Positions 29,001 to 37,877 of a stretch of DNA of 64,000 nucleotides are shown here, piece by piece. Every line of letters starts with the position of its first letter. The first letter of the stretch is position 1. This DNA is from a virus. Location of the stretch: the IMG/VR virus record IMGVR_UViG_3300020578_000006, positions 1 through 64,000 of that record; one strand, written 5' to 3'. A model generated the notes under the pieces. It was not told where the DNA came from, did not search any database, and saw nothing but the letters and a program-made list of their open reading frames with translations. The translations under genes were made by a program, and so were the position numbers.

Positions 29001-29566
29001 TGTTGATTACTACCACCATACCTTCTCGCCTGAAGACCTATTCTACCATTTGTAGTTCCCCAGCTTGGTACTATTCTTTCAAAATGCCAGGTTTTTTCAT
29101 CATACAAATCAGAGTTTGAAAACTTACAAATTTCAGTATTATTAGCATAAAATATCCAATGAGAGATAGTATGGGAGTTATAATAACCGTGTCCTATTTT
29201 TGCAGTAAATCTTAAATAACTATTCACAGAGGTAGGTGTAAAATCTACATACGCACCTGCAAACCAATCAAAACTATTTGTTAGATAGTAAGCACCGCCT
29301 GTATAATAAGAAATGACTCTATTATTACAGAAATTTAAATCTTCAGAGATGGCCAAGCTTCCAGTACTATCATAAATTAAAGGTCTGATATTGCCTTGTG
29401 TATCTAAATTTTGTACTGATTGTGGGTTAATACTTAAATTTGCAAATTTACTATTTGTTAGCGCTTTGTCCGCAATTTTTAACCCAGTAACAGATAGATT
29501 AGTAAATGCATTATTTGCAATAGCATTCACATCAACATTAGAATTTACTATTTTTGTTAATGGCAT
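26054..29566 (-). CDS. large Gly-rich tail adhesin with fibrinogen-like C-terminus
   Basis: 1170 residues. N-terminal ~220-residue fibre module is paralogous to the proteins at 29568 and 30224. Residues about 270-900 hold Gly-rich domains with repeated VVAGGGGGGMDMGGGG and VVVGAGGAG motifs, as in polyglycine-helix adhesins of T-even-like phages. The last ~250 residues look like a fibrinogen-C/intelectin-type domain (GDYFLWVDGEPTSIYCDMTS, FGGGWVLVAVG). Gly-rich tips and fibrinogen-like folds bind glycans, so this is the best receptor-binding candidate. Late-type CTAAATAA precedes ATG. Confidence 0.85.
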   Translation of the reverse strand: MPLTKIVNSNVDVNAIANNAFTNLSVTGLKIADKALTNSKFANLSINPQSVQNLDTQGNIRPLIYDSTGSLAISEDLNFCNNRVISYYTGGAYYLTNSFDWFAGAYVDFTPTSVNSYLRFTAKIGHGYYNSHTISHWIFYANNTEICKFSNSDLYDEKTWHFERIVPSWGTTNGRIGLQARRYGGSNQHQFMTTNWWVNGYGDNLDGATARNRTIQGECTVEELPNRSRLTITSGITFPQGMIATGGDVIYDIGDNRVHVFENSGTFNITQLGTDPSRGNKIWYTVVAGGGGGGMDMGGGGGGGGVIENQCATVLTGNCTVVVGAGGAGSPGPYNGPPPTGSVGGDSFLYLTTPLSAGQTNVTSVDYLVVAGGGGGGMDMGGGGGGGGVLSGTLPIIAGQSYTVVVGAGGAGAPAGGTFQQSSTHQFNIAAGNGGNSQFATFTAIGGGRGGSSYYQYNPGPAGCAGGSGGGASGYSDGSASFRDGGAGTAGQGFRGGRGGPQYYSGGGGGAGGQGVDSTARSDGGPGILNNITGDNYYWAGGGGGAGHSRESGNGGIGGGGGGSGGGLRGQGGGSAYNVGSPGGGDGGNTPGGDAGENTGGGGGGSAHYNSNNRGGFGGSGIVVVRYQGVQRAHGGDRIYQRVIGGVQYTIHEFLTPGTWQFINSNQQIIQARGGGGAQSGHYRSTGTSGERYIGPNPTRGGSGGGASATHNVVGIRYGGKNIAGQGTSGGASAGTVDYYGGSGGGASFNSPTTDGNSLANGRASIQSGIGGDGYYSYILGIEKCFGGGGGAANYTGPGSGPAGMGGGGGGSRYDDSYGSQGGAGGQSGSSQINYSSPNSNWRWMWDSSGEAGYSGSSIRGGNGAANTGGGGGGGTHAYSTGGNGGKGIVIVRYKYTNNKSRGLLGTIENPANNAREILAARPGAPSGDYFLWVDGEPTSIYCDMTSFGGGWVLVAVGREGAGSSVTVKWHTQWFANAGGGNYKEGLRQANLAAVTSNFVPRYLPSGVIHGIKGEDTWNNMEMIINRVQLNDSFYLRSPGSRYVFGWADFCPILSEKDQSVLNNPNNCGFSFNNPVGRAPDSTTIAILPLTYSRYPNLWAGGSPIYTYNNALWPDTQTNGLSNDSNRMFTWNWSGHQGWTGFSTGASICGPGFQAGTECHAIQFVNIFVR

Positions 29567-29567
29567 A

Positions 29568-30224
29568 TTAGTTATTTAGAAACTCCTCTAACACTAATTG
29601 TGTTACAGTGTTTCCTGAAGTCCCTCCATCGCCATTCCAATATCTAGTCCCGTGAAACGCTCCATAATAATTTCCAGAATAATATCTGCACTGAATACCT
29701 ATTCTTCCTGATGTAGTTCCCCAGCTCGGATACATACGTTCATAATGAAGTCTTTTTTCTCCATATTGCGCCCCAAGTGTCCATTGATCTCTTAATTGAT
29801 TATTCCAATAAAATAGTTGATGTTGAATTCCGTAACTACCATCATTCCAATACCAACTATAATTTGCTGCCCACCTAATTATACTATCCGCTCTAAGGGG
29901 GGTATAATCAATAAATAAACCAGGTACCCAGGTAAAAGAAGCAGGGGCCCCAAACGGTATATTATAGGTTTGTATGACTCTATTAATACAGTAGGCCTTA
30001 TTATTGCTATACTGAAGAGTTCCTGTAGAACTAAATACTAATTGCTGAAAAGAAGATGTAGAGGATAATATCTTTCCTAATGTTAGAGTATTATCTGCGA
30101 TTAAATTACCAGTAATACTATTAAGAGATAGCTTACTTGTAGTTATCGATAAATTATTAACCTGACTATCGTTAAAAGTATTTGCAGTTATTAACGAGGG
30201 GGATGATATTCTAGTTAATGCCAT
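29568..30224 (-). CDS. tail fibre protein, paralogue 2 (218 aa)
   Basis: Stand-alone copy of the ~220-residue module at the N-terminus of the large adhesin: MALTRISSPSLI start, N-x-(C)-INRVIQ, WVPGLFIDYTPL, HYERMYPSWGTTSGRIGIQ, ending QLVLEEFLN. Probably a shorter fibre or spike subunit. Ends one base before the adhesin's start region. Confidence 0.75.
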   Translation of the reverse strand: MALTRISSPSLITANTFNDSQVNNLSITTSKLSLNSITGNLIADNTLTLGKILSSTSSFQQLVFSSTGTLQYSNNKAYCINRVIQTYNIPFGAPASFTWVPGLFIDYTPLRADSIIRWAANYSWYWNDGSYGIQHQLFYWNNQLRDQWTLGAQYGEKRLHYERMYPSWGTTSGRIGIQCRYYSGNYYGAFHGTRYWNGDGGTSGNTVTQLVLEEFLNN

Positions 30225-30907
30225 TAGCTTGATAACTCCTCTATTACTAATTGAGGTCTAACAAAGTAATTTCCGCCCCCTCCATTCCAATAATAAGTAC
30301 TATGGACTGCAAGGCGATATCTATTAGAAGAATAATCTCTATATTGCATACCTATTCTTGAGCGAAATCTTCCCCAAGAATTTACAAAAAATTGAAAGTA
30401 ATTCATGGATTCTGGATAATAACCAGAGTCATTATACCTGCAAGTATCTACATTATTTGCAAAGAAAATGTAGTGACTAATTTGATGGGCATTTCCGGTC
30501 CACCCTGTACCCCAACTACAAGAAAATTTTAATTTGCTACTTGATGATAAAGGGGTATAATCGTAATACAAACCTGGTACCCAATTATAGGTACTATTAG
30601 ATGTTGCAATATATCTACCTGCTTGAGAATTAACATCGGAATTACCTCCTAGGTAGTTATATACAACTCTATTAATACAGTGATTAAAATTAACTGCAGT
30701 AGTAGGAGTACCATTAATATCTGTATATATACTTCTATTTGGTGTACTAGTTGCAAACGTACAAAGCGGTATTGTATTAGATGTTATTTGACCGGTACCA
30801 ATACTAAGGTCACTTATCTTATTAGTAGAAACTGTTTTATTAGTTATAAATGACGAAGTTACGGTAGAATCATTAAACAACCCAGATTTAATACGAGTTA
30901 AAGGCAT
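30224..30907 (-). CDS. tail fibre protein, paralogue 3 (227 aa)
   Basis: Third copy of the module: MPLTRIKSGLFNDST, CINRVVYNY, WVPGLYYDYTPL, FFVNSWGRFRSRIGMQ, ending QLVIEEL. Same order of motifs as its neighbours, diverged in loops. Its stop overlaps the start of the next copy by one base. Divergent from the C1q-like genes. Confidence 0.75.
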   Translation of the reverse strand: MPLTRIKSGLFNDSTVTSSFITNKTVSTNKISDLSIGTGQITSNTIPLCTFATSTPNRSIYTDINGTPTTAVNFNHCINRVVYNYLGGNSDVNSQAGRYIATSNSTYNWVPGLYYDYTPLSSSSKLKFSCSWGTGWTGNAHQISHYIFFANNVDTCRYNDSGYYPESMNYFQFFVNSWGRFRSRIGMQYRDYSSNRYRLAVHSTYYWNGGGGNYFVRPQLVIEELSS

Positions 30908-30926
30908 ACATATTATTTAATGTTTT

Positions 30927-30934
30927 TATAAATA
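30927..30934 (+). promoter_or_regulatory. T4-type late promoter (TATAAATA)
   Basis: Exact TATAAATA, five bases before ATG 30940. The leftward gene 30224-30907 has a TTAAATAA within the same 32-base gap, making a divergent late promoter pair. Confidence 0.65.
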
Positions 30935-30939
30935 ATAGT

Positions 30940-31458
30940 ATGCCTATTTTCGGTATTAATAACAATAATATATATGCAGACAATACATCTCAAGAGTTTA
31001 GAATATCTGTAAACAATGTAGATGCATGGCGTTATAATATTAATAACAGTACTATACGGCAAATTTATCGTCCGATTTTACAGATAAATAGTACACTTGC
31101 AGGCGATACAAACCCTGGTCAGAATTATTTACACACTTGGACGCCACAAAGTTATCAAGGACCTGCTTCAACTGTAGCAACAGCTAATTACTTTACTGCA
31201 CCTCAAACCGGGATATATAAAGCAAATATTACAGCATTATGTCGGCACAATCATCATCATTGGATTATGAGAAATGGATCTGCACCAGCTAGTTTTTCAC
31301 ATTATGTCTATCAAGGGACCGGTAACTATATGTCTATTGGCGCAAGTATGATTTTTTCTTTAAATGCAGGAGATACAATATCGTTTGGTGGTAATAGAAA
31401 TGATGGTAATATTTGGGGAGGTGGATGGACAATAGGCTCAATAGAAAGGATGGGATAA
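30940..31458 (+). CDS. C1q-like tail protein 1 (172 aa)
   Basis: Jelly-roll signature of C1q/TNF-like domains: NYFTAPQTGIYKANITAL, HHHHWIMRNG-like loop, SMIFSLNAGDTISFGG. The N-terminus (MPIFGINNNNIYADN) is short. C1q-like trimers form receptor-binding heads of phage fibres and bacterial surface proteins. First of three tandem relatives. Confidence 0.75.
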   Translation: MPIFGINNNNIYADNTSQEFRISVNNVDAWRYNINNSTIRQIYRPILQINSTLAGDTNPGQNYLHTWTPQSYQGPASTVATANYFTAPQTGIYKANITALCRHNHHHWIMRNGSAPASFSHYVYQGTGNYMSIGASMIFSLNAGDTISFGGNRNDGNIWGGGWTIGSIERMG

Positions 31459-31459
31459 T

Positions 31460-32122
31460 ATGGGGGTAAATTTTAGATTTGGTACTACCGGTAACACAAT
31501 AGAATTGGCTTCTGGTGTAGATGACTGTTTTATTGGAAGAGATTTTGCTAATTTTACTACTTTACCGGATGGTCTAGACGCCGTACAAAGACAACCTGTA
31601 TTAAGACTTAATAATACAACTACTGGTCAAGAATTATATAGATGGTCTAATAATTCCTTAGTAGCAGGACCGGGAGTTAACAGGATAACACCAAGCCTAT
31701 TTGTTGGTAAAAACGCAAATGAAGCCAACGGAAATCAAAACCCTGTTCCTTTTGGCTTAGTACTTAGAGATACAGCTGGGGGGTGGGTAGCAGCTAGCAA
31801 TCGGTATGTAATTCCTGTTGCTGGATGGTATAGGGTGAGTGTCACAGGATTAATTAGAAACAATGCGGTTTTAAATCCAAGGGTAAACGGGAGTCGTTGG
31901 TTTAACGGTGTACATACAGTACAGAGCTGCTACACAACATGCACTGTAGAATTTGTAAGAAACTGTGTGGCGGGAGACTTTATAGATGTCGAATCATGGA
32001 ATGGAGGAAATGTAGATGGAGGTACAGATTTAGGCCCTTCAGATAGAAATGAAGCACAATATTCCCCTTTAGGGGTAACCGGTATACCATGGACTTACAT
32101 GTGTATTGATTATATTTCATAA
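31460..32122 (+). CDS. C1q-like tail protein 2 (220 aa)
   Basis: ATG two bases after the previous stop. Motifs ASNRYVIPVAGWYRVSVTGL and TVEFVRNCVAGDFIDVESW follow the C1q-like order. N-terminal half (MGVNFRFGTTGNTIELASG) differs from copy 1. Likely fibre tip or capsid/tail decoration. Confidence 0.7.
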   Translation: MGVNFRFGTTGNTIELASGVDDCFIGRDFANFTTLPDGLDAVQRQPVLRLNNTTTGQELYRWSNNSLVAGPGVNRITPSLFVGKNANEANGNQNPVPFGLVLRDTAGGWVAASNRYVIPVAGWYRVSVTGLIRNNAVLNPRVNGSRWFNGVHTVQSCYTTCTVEFVRNCVAGDFIDVESWNGGNVDGGTDLGPSDRNEAQYSPLGVTGIPWTYMCIDYIS

Positions 32123-32126
32123 TTTT

Positions 32127-32696
32127 ATGGCTATTTCATTTTCTAACGGTATGTCAATAAATACTTCTTTATCGGAAGTATTTTTTAATAATAATGCAAA
32201 TCAAGAGATTTCAAGAATTGGAATAACAGGTACTTCACAACCTCAATTGCCTTTTGCTTCTGTTCGCTATAACGCATCAACTACTTCAATGTCATATTAT
32301 CCACAAAATAACTATCCCAACTCTCCTTTTGGTCAATCCTATTTTCCAGTACAGGTACCTGCTAATGAACCTTACTATTGGAATCCGAGATATTTTAATA
32401 GAAGAACCAGTGAATTTGTGTGCCCGGTATATGGAAAATATAGAATGACAATGAATGTTTTGACTACAGGTAATAGCTATAATAGAGATGGGATGCAGTG
32501 TTACCCGGTAAGGAACGGTATCTCTATCGGGGTAAATGGTGCAATAGTACTTGGTGGTGCAAGCTACGCCACCGTACAAAGTGTGGTTGTAGTGGTTGCA
32601 AATGGAGGGGATAGACTGTGTTGGTATGCAAATGAAGGAATGAGAAGAGGTTATAGTGATACTTGGTCAACATTTACATATTGTTTATTAGCATAA
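32127..32696 (+). CDS. C1q-like tail protein 3 (189 aa)
   Basis: Start chosen at ATG 32127 (MAISFSNGMSINTSL), five bases after the previous stop. Motifs TSEFVCPVYGKYRMTMNVL and a late YATVQSVVVVVANGGDRLCWY match the jelly-roll layout of copies 1 and 2. Confidence 0.7.
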   Translation: MAISFSNGMSINTSLSEVFFNNNANQEISRIGITGTSQPQLPFASVRYNASTTSMSYYPQNNYPNSPFGQSYFPVQVPANEPYYWNPRYFNRRTSEFVCPVYGKYRMTMNVLTTGNSYNRDGMQCYPVRNGISIGVNGAIVLGGASYATVQSVVVVVANGGDRLCWYANEGMRRGYSDTWSTFTYCLLA

Positions 32697-32712
32697 TTAA
32701 AATAAATATATT

Positions 32713-32985
32713 ATGGCAAAAACATTTAAAGTCGAAATTTCTGATTTAAGCGATAAAATTCTAAGATGGGGAGAATGTGATCCACAGAAATGGTTTGAAA
32801 TTGTAGTAAAAAATAGGGCTAATGCTGCTATTGAGGAGCTTTACGCATTAGAGTTAAGAAAAGCAATAAAAAATAAAACTAATATAAGCGGGGATAAGAA
32901 AAAAGTAGTTTTAGAAAGTACAGAATTAAACGCAAAAGAAAGACATTTAAAGGTAAGCAATGAGCTTCCATCAACTAGTATATAA
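32713..32985 (+). CDS. small tail-module protein A (90 aa)
   Basis: Helical charged protein: MAKTFKVEISDLSDKILRW, DPQKWFEIVVKNRANAAIEEL, LESTELNAKERH. Shares layout and the ESTEL motif with the next gene, so the two are paralogues. Small proteins with EIS-x-x-D/E-x-x-A-L openings often lie in phage tail-fibre modules; role unknown. Confidence 0.65.
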   Translation: MAKTFKVEISDLSDKILRWGECDPQKWFEIVVKNRANAAIEELYALELRKAIKNKTNISGDKKKVVLESTELNAKERHLKVSNELPSTSI

Positions 32986-32996
32986 AGGGTAACCAC

Positions 32997-33287
32997 ATGG
33001 CTGAATATTATGTAACTTTAGACGACGCTGAAATAAAAGCAATGGAATATGTTGCTGCTGATGTTCAAGACTGGATAGATAATTTAATTAATTTTAAGAT
33101 TCAGACATGTACAGATGAGTTTCTCAAGAGATATATAGAAATTCAGCAAGCTAAAAACGAAGAAATTATAACTAACACTGATTTATTAATTCAAGAAAGT
33201 ACAGAATTGCCTGCGTCACAGAGAATGGAAGAAAAAAATTATAAGATATTTCCTGACGATCCGTTTAATCCTTCTCTGATACCTTAG
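32997..33287 (+). CDS. small tail-module protein B (96 aa)
   Basis: MAEYYVTLDDAEIKAMEYV, VQDWIDNLINFKIQTCTDEFL, IQESTELPASQRM: the same plan as 32713-32985. Ends convergently inside the next leftward gene (23-base overlap). Unknown role. Confidence 0.65.
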   Translation: MAEYYVTLDDAEIKAMEYVAADVQDWIDNLINFKIQTCTDEFLKRYIEIQQAKNEEIITNTDLLIQESTELPASQRMEEKNYKIFPDDPFNPSLIP

Positions 33288-35964
33288 GAACTTCTGCCGG
33301 GTCTACTTCTATTAACGCAAACTTGTATGTTTTCTTTCTTTTATTATTTATAATATATAGATTATCTTCACCTTCAACAATAGTATAATCACCTATTGAA
33401 TTGCTCAGATGTAAATCTTGTGTAAAGATATTTCTCCATCTTAACGCAGGGCTTCCTAGATCCCACGTATTATTAGCCCGAGGAAAGATGTTATTACTGC
33501 TTATATTGCCGGCTATTGTAACATTTGAAGCTATATCCCAAGAAGGAGCCCCTGTAGAAAGCTTTATTGGAGTAACATTACCATCAGCAATTTTTACTGT
33601 TGTTACAGAATTACTGGTTAGCTTATTAGCCCCTATAGTATTATCATCAACCGATACAATTGTATTTCTAATGGGTAAAGGTGAAGCGTTCACATATTGC
33701 ACTTCTAAAACATCAGTCCCTGCTGGTACCGCTTCCGACATTAATAATGTAAATGGAGAAGGGAGAGAATAAGCAGATTTATTTTGATAGACACCGGAAA
33801 CAAATACCATTATTTCATTGGGTGAGTACGCGGCACTTACCAACGTAAATGTTGTTGTTGTTCCTGTTGAATTGAACGATTGACTATGATAAACATATCG
33901 TACCCCTTCAATACCATCGTACGCGGTAATAGGTTTTGTAGCGAGTAATCTATCTACAAAAATATTATTAGCAGTAAGAGAGGGAACTGATAGAGATTTA
34001 GTAATAGTAACATCACCGAAGAATAAAGTTCCTGCTGCTGTAGTTATATTTCCAATAGTAAGATTACCTATAATATTAACATCCTTAATAAAAGTAGCAT
34101 TTTCTCTAAATAAACTAGAATTTACAGCTGTAAACGCTGCTACTCTCGTATCGCTTGCACTAAGTGTACCATCAATTTTTATGTCTCCAAAAAATACACT
34201 TTCTAAATATCTATAATTTGGAGACCCCAATATAAATTGTTGATTTCTTGTTGCTTGAGCTTCTCGACCTACTAATATAGTATTATCAAGTGTTGTTAAT
34301 GAACCTAAAGTATTATTTACACTGGTACCGATATGAATATTATAGCTTCCTGCTTGTACAAGTCCGCCTGCATCAGTTCCAATAGAAATATTAAAACTAC
34401 CAAAATTATAATTATCACCTGCACTATGACCTACAGCTACATTACCAACTCCATCACCTTGTAGAGTTAATGCTCTAAAACCAACTACAACGTTGGAATT
34501 AGCATTACTAAAATTTGTACCAGCATTAGAACCAATAAAAACATTTTCGCTTCCGTCAACAATATCTCTACCTGCCCTATAACCTATTTGCACAGAATCT
34601 ATACTAAAACCTATATTTGTTGCAACTTCTTCCCCAATAAGTACATTGCTAAATCCACCAATTTTGCCTAATGTAGGTACATTTCTACCTATAACAACAC
34701 TGCTTCTTTCACCAAATATAATTAAATCATTATAGGTGCTAGTTGTACTAAGTGTACCAGCAATAGTTAAAGTTCTATTTGGTATCCCGGTTCTAATTCC
34801 AATAACCCCTTGGGGTTGGGTACCATCAGTATTTTGAGCATTACCTATTAGAAGAACAGGATTATCGAACTCTGCATCATAAAATTCAGCTAATACTTGA
34901 CCGGTACCTCCCTGTCTTAAGTAAAGTGCAGGTCCTTTATCTTCATTAATAACGCTAAGTGCACTAGTAGTTGTAATAATAGTATTTGCTAGGAATGAAC
35001 TACCTGAGGCAAATAAATTACCAAAAATTCGAACATCCCCTCTAAAAGTTGCACCTGATAAGATAAAATTAGAACTAGATAAATCTGCTTTGGTTGCATA
35101 TTGACTGCTTGTAGAGAACCATGAACTGTACACTGACTCCCAGCTGGCACTATTAGCAGTCATTGTTGCATATGTTGACTGAAGAATAGGGGGTATAGCT
35201 TCGTAAATAACGTAATCTAGCGTTTTATTACCACTAAAATATTGTGTAGTTACATATAAATTTCCTGTAGCGCTAATAGAGCCTGCTACTGTTAATTCAT
35301 GGTTAGGGTATTCTGTATTAATACCAATAATACCGGTGTTCATTCCTGGAACCCAAGGTGTAATGTTTCCTATATGTAAAGCAACGCCTCCTTCAGTATC
35401 AACAAATTGTGCTATATCGTCAAAACCGGTTTGCTCTACATAGAGAGCAGGTCCTTGACCTATATTAACAATTCTTAATGCAGTTGTTTCAACAACCTTT
35501 GTATCTGTAGTAGCTATACCTCCAAGAGCTGAAAGTACTCCGACAACTACAAGATCGCCTTCAACGCGTACATCACCAAAAATAGAGCCACCGGTTAACT
35601 TAAAGAACAATGCGCTAGCAGAAGGTTCTGTTAGCCAGGTTGCACTATTAAGTCTTAATGTTGTATAAGTAGAATTCCAATTACCGCTATTTGCCCTTAC
35701 CCCGACATAAGTATTTTGCCAAAATGCACTATTAGCAACAAATTGATTTCTAACTGCATCATAATTTACAGTAGAAGCAAAACTCCTTACCCCGGCTGGT
35801 GTTGATACTAAGACGAATGCTGCACTAAGAGCTGGCGATAAACCGATAGGTGCACCTAAATTGGGCTCTGCATCTTTAAGAGTAAAAAATTCGTAACGTT
35901 CAGGATTAGGGTTAGTTGGTGGTGTTGGATGTTCTTTACCACTTATTAAAAAAGGTGTGTTCAT
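33265..35964 (-). CDS. long tail fibre with YadA-like head repeats (899 aa)
   Basis: N-terminal region with coiled/short repeats, two copies of a GPALYV-(E/R)QTG..-(I/L)A(Q/E)F block with GVIGI-T-PN-LT-AG (about 165-235 and 330-410), then YadA-like left-handed beta-roll repeats (NVFIGSNAG, NVVVGFRA, NVAVGHSAG, NISIGTDAG; about 430-560). The C-terminal NTWDLGSPALRWRNIFTQDL and GDYTIVEGEDNLYIINNK closely match fibres of marine T4-like phages. Trimeric receptor or structural fibre. Confidence 0.85.
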   Translation of the reverse strand: MNTPFLISGKEHPTPPTNPNPERYEFFTLKDAEPNLGAPIGLSPALSAAFVLVSTPAGVRSFASTVNYDAVRNQFVANSAFWQNTYVGVRANSGNWNSTYTTLRLNSATWLTEPSASALFFKLTGGSIFGDVRVEGDLVVVGVLSALGGIATTDTKVVETTALRIVNIGQGPALYVEQTGFDDIAQFVDTEGGVALHIGNITPWVPGMNTGIIGINTEYPNHELTVAGSISATGNLYVTTQYFSGNKTLDYVIYEAIPPILQSTYATMTANSASWESVYSSWFSTSSQYATKADLSSSNFILSGATFRGDVRIFGNLFASGSSFLANTIITTTSALSVINEDKGPALYLRQGGTGQVLAEFYDAEFDNPVLLIGNAQNTDGTQPQGVIGIRTGIPNRTLTIAGTLSTTSTYNDLIIFGERSSVVIGRNVPTLGKIGGFSNVLIGEEVATNIGFSIDSVQIGYRAGRDIVDGSENVFIGSNAGTNFSNANSNVVVGFRALTLQGDGVGNVAVGHSAGDNYNFGSFNISIGTDAGGLVQAGSYNIHIGTSVNNTLGSLTTLDNTILVGREAQATRNQQFILGSPNYRYLESVFFGDIKIDGTLSASDTRVAAFTAVNSSLFRENATFIKDVNIIGNLTIGNITTAAGTLFFGDVTITKSLSVPSLTANNIFVDRLLATKPITAYDGIEGVRYVYHSQSFNSTGTTTTFTLVSAAYSPNEIMVFVSGVYQNKSAYSLPSPFTLLMSEAVPAGTDVLEVQYVNASPLPIRNTIVSVDDNTIGANKLTSNSVTTVKIADGNVTPIKLSTGAPSWDIASNVTIAGNISSNNIFPRANNTWDLGSPALRWRNIFTQDLHLSNSIGDYTIVEGEDNLYIINNKRKKTYKFALIEVDPAEVPKVSEKD

Positions 35965-36323
35965 TATGTATCATTGAATGCTTCTAGAAGTGAAAATGAG
36001 ACGTGTACACCGCTTGCTGTATCTGTATCAGTATAAGCGAGAATTGCGTCTCCGTCTATTATTAATACTTTACCTAAAATTACATTTGCTGAATCGTTTC
36101 TTGGTACCGTAAATCCAGATACTAGGTAATATAAAGTTTTATCGGCTGCGCTAGATATACCTACAGATACCGTAGCTGTTTTGTTAGTCATGTTTGCTGC
36201 TTGAACTGTAAGAATAATTGTAGCTCGTTGAGAGGGACAGATATAGAAAGGAGTAAAATCAGTATTTATATCGGTTAGCAATCTAAACCGTCTAACAAAT
36301 TTATTTAAAGGAATCTGAGCCAT
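35964..36323 (-). CDS. virion structural protein candidate (119 aa)
   Basis: Beta-rich (MAQIPLNKFVRRFRLLTDI; ATIILTVQAANMTNKTATVSVG; YYLVSGFTVPRNDSANVILG). Such small beta-sandwich proteins recur in tail-fibre modules of marine T4-likes. Overlaps the long fibre gene by one base. Exact position in the virion unknown. Confidence 0.65.
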   Translation of the reverse strand: MAQIPLNKFVRRFRLLTDINTDFTPFYICPSQRATIILTVQAANMTNKTATVSVGISSAADKTLYYLVSGFTVPRNDSANVILGKVLIIDGDAILAYTDTDTASGVHVSFSLLEAFNDT

Positions 36324-36332
36324 ATATTTTAT

Positions 36333-37820
36333 TTATTCCAAAGATAGTACAAATGGAGTTATAAGTGAGAATATTGATCTATTAAAGGTTCTTCCTTCAA
36401 TAGTACCTGTGGCTTGTCTAATAGTAAAGTCAGACCCTACTTTAAAATCACCTTTCTCATTGGTTAAAGTTACAAATATTCTTGCACCGTCGGTTGCTCT
36501 GACCTCGTTTTCCGGCTTGGCTACACCACCTAAAACAGGCAAAGCAGTCGCCAAAGTAGACCCAGCACCAACATATTCCATAGTATATGCACTAGCTAAA
36601 ATTTGACTTCTGAAGTACAAGTACACAGCATTCTCCGTTCCATCTTCATTTGGATCAGGAATAAGTGGGCCGCTAGAAATATAGGACTGAACTGTATCTT
36701 CAGCAATTAATTCATATGTATAAGCAGGGTACCCATTACCACCGACACTAAGAGCAGATACTAATGTATGTAATGTTTTTTGTTGCTCCCCTGCGCAGTC
36801 AAATACCATTAATTCTGCAGGATATCTTGCCAATAATGTGGGAAATATATCTTTAACTAAAAAGCTACCTTCACCTGCAGAAACGTCTCTTATTAAAGTA
36901 CCAGTCAACATTGGTGCGTTAGATTTTCCAAAAGCAACAAGACCAGATAAACCAAATGATGCATTAGAGGTATTAATATCGCATTGACCCCCTGCACTCA
37001 CCATAACAGCCGTTGTACCGCCAATAGTGAAGATACTAACAAGCTGCGCATAACCATTGTTCAGTATTATAATACCATCTCCACCCTCATTAAACTGGGT
37101 ATAGGAATCAAGAACCATACTTCTCAAGAATCCTCCTACTCTGTCCCCGTCGATTCTCATACCGGCTCCGGCATCATCTCTACCCGGGGCAGTTGATTGT
37201 GTAATAGAACTACACCCCTGTACATAAGGACTAGTAAAGATATAAAGGGGATGTCCAGGAACGTGTTTGTTACCGGTAGGTGGAGACACAATATAGCCTG
37301 GAGTTTGAAAGGCTACTTGGTAGTCTTGTTCAGCAGTGTTTAAGTGAGGAAACGCTATAGCTGCCCCCGGGCGTTTATGACCTCTGAATGTAAATCCCCA
37401 GATATAATCTGCATTAGTAACCCAAAATAAATCTAATGCAGAGTTTCTAGGAAATACACTTGTACGTCTTAAATTATCACCAATAATGGAAGTGCGTTGT
37501 GGTACAAACACTGGGTTTAATTCATGATATTCACCGGTCTTTACAAAAATAGTCCATTGCCTTTGGGGGTTTTGTGCCGCAAACTGACAAGCTCTTTTAA
37601 TAGTTTTAAAAGGATAATTTTCTGCTGTACCTACATTACCATCAGATCCACTTACTGTTACATACAAAACATTTGGTGTGCTCCATAACCCACCACTAAG
37701 AAGATTAGATATAGCGTAAAAATCTACTTGAAACTCACCTTGAAACGGTCTGTAACCTACTAGATAATCTGAAGGAAGCGGACTAGTCCGTGAAAAATCG
37801 GCAAATGAACGGTAGGCCAT
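36333..37820 (-). CDS. right-handed beta-helix tail spike-like protein (495 aa)
   Basis: Contains a pectin-lyase-like start (LYVTVSGSDGNVGTAENYPFKTIKRACQ, i.e. Gly-x-Asp-Gly ... PF-T-I--A), followed by repeating short strands (GNNRR-like, MVLDSYTQFNEGGDGIII, AMVSAGGQCDINTS). Conserved in marine T4-like phages as a tail or baseplate spike; depolymerase activity cannot be confirmed. Late-type CTAAATAA upstream. Confidence 0.8.
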   Translation of the reverse strand: MAYRSFADFSRTSPLPSDYLVGYRPFQGEFQVDFYAISNLLSGGLWSTPNVLYVTVSGSDGNVGTAENYPFKTIKRACQFAAQNPQRQWTIFVKTGEYHELNPVFVPQRTSIIGDNLRRTSVFPRNSALDLFWVTNADYIWGFTFRGHKRPGAAIAFPHLNTAEQDYQVAFQTPGYIVSPPTGNKHVPGHPLYIFTSPYVQGCSSITQSTAPGRDDAGAGMRIDGDRVGGFLRSMVLDSYTQFNEGGDGIIILNNGYAQLVSIFTIGGTTAVMVSAGGQCDINTSNASFGLSGLVAFGKSNAPMLTGTLIRDVSAGEGSFLVKDIFPTLLARYPAELMVFDCAGEQQKTLHTLVSALSVGGNGYPAYTYELIAEDTVQSYISSGPLIPDPNEDGTENAVYLYFRSQILASAYTMEYVGAGSTLATALPVLGGVAKPENEVRATDGARIFVTLTNEKGDFKVGSDFTIRQATGTIEGRTFNRSIFSLITPFVLSLE

Positions 37821-37877
37821 AGAATTATTTAGTTTATTTTACCGTAAAAGAAGGTATTAAACTAAATAATTCTTTAA

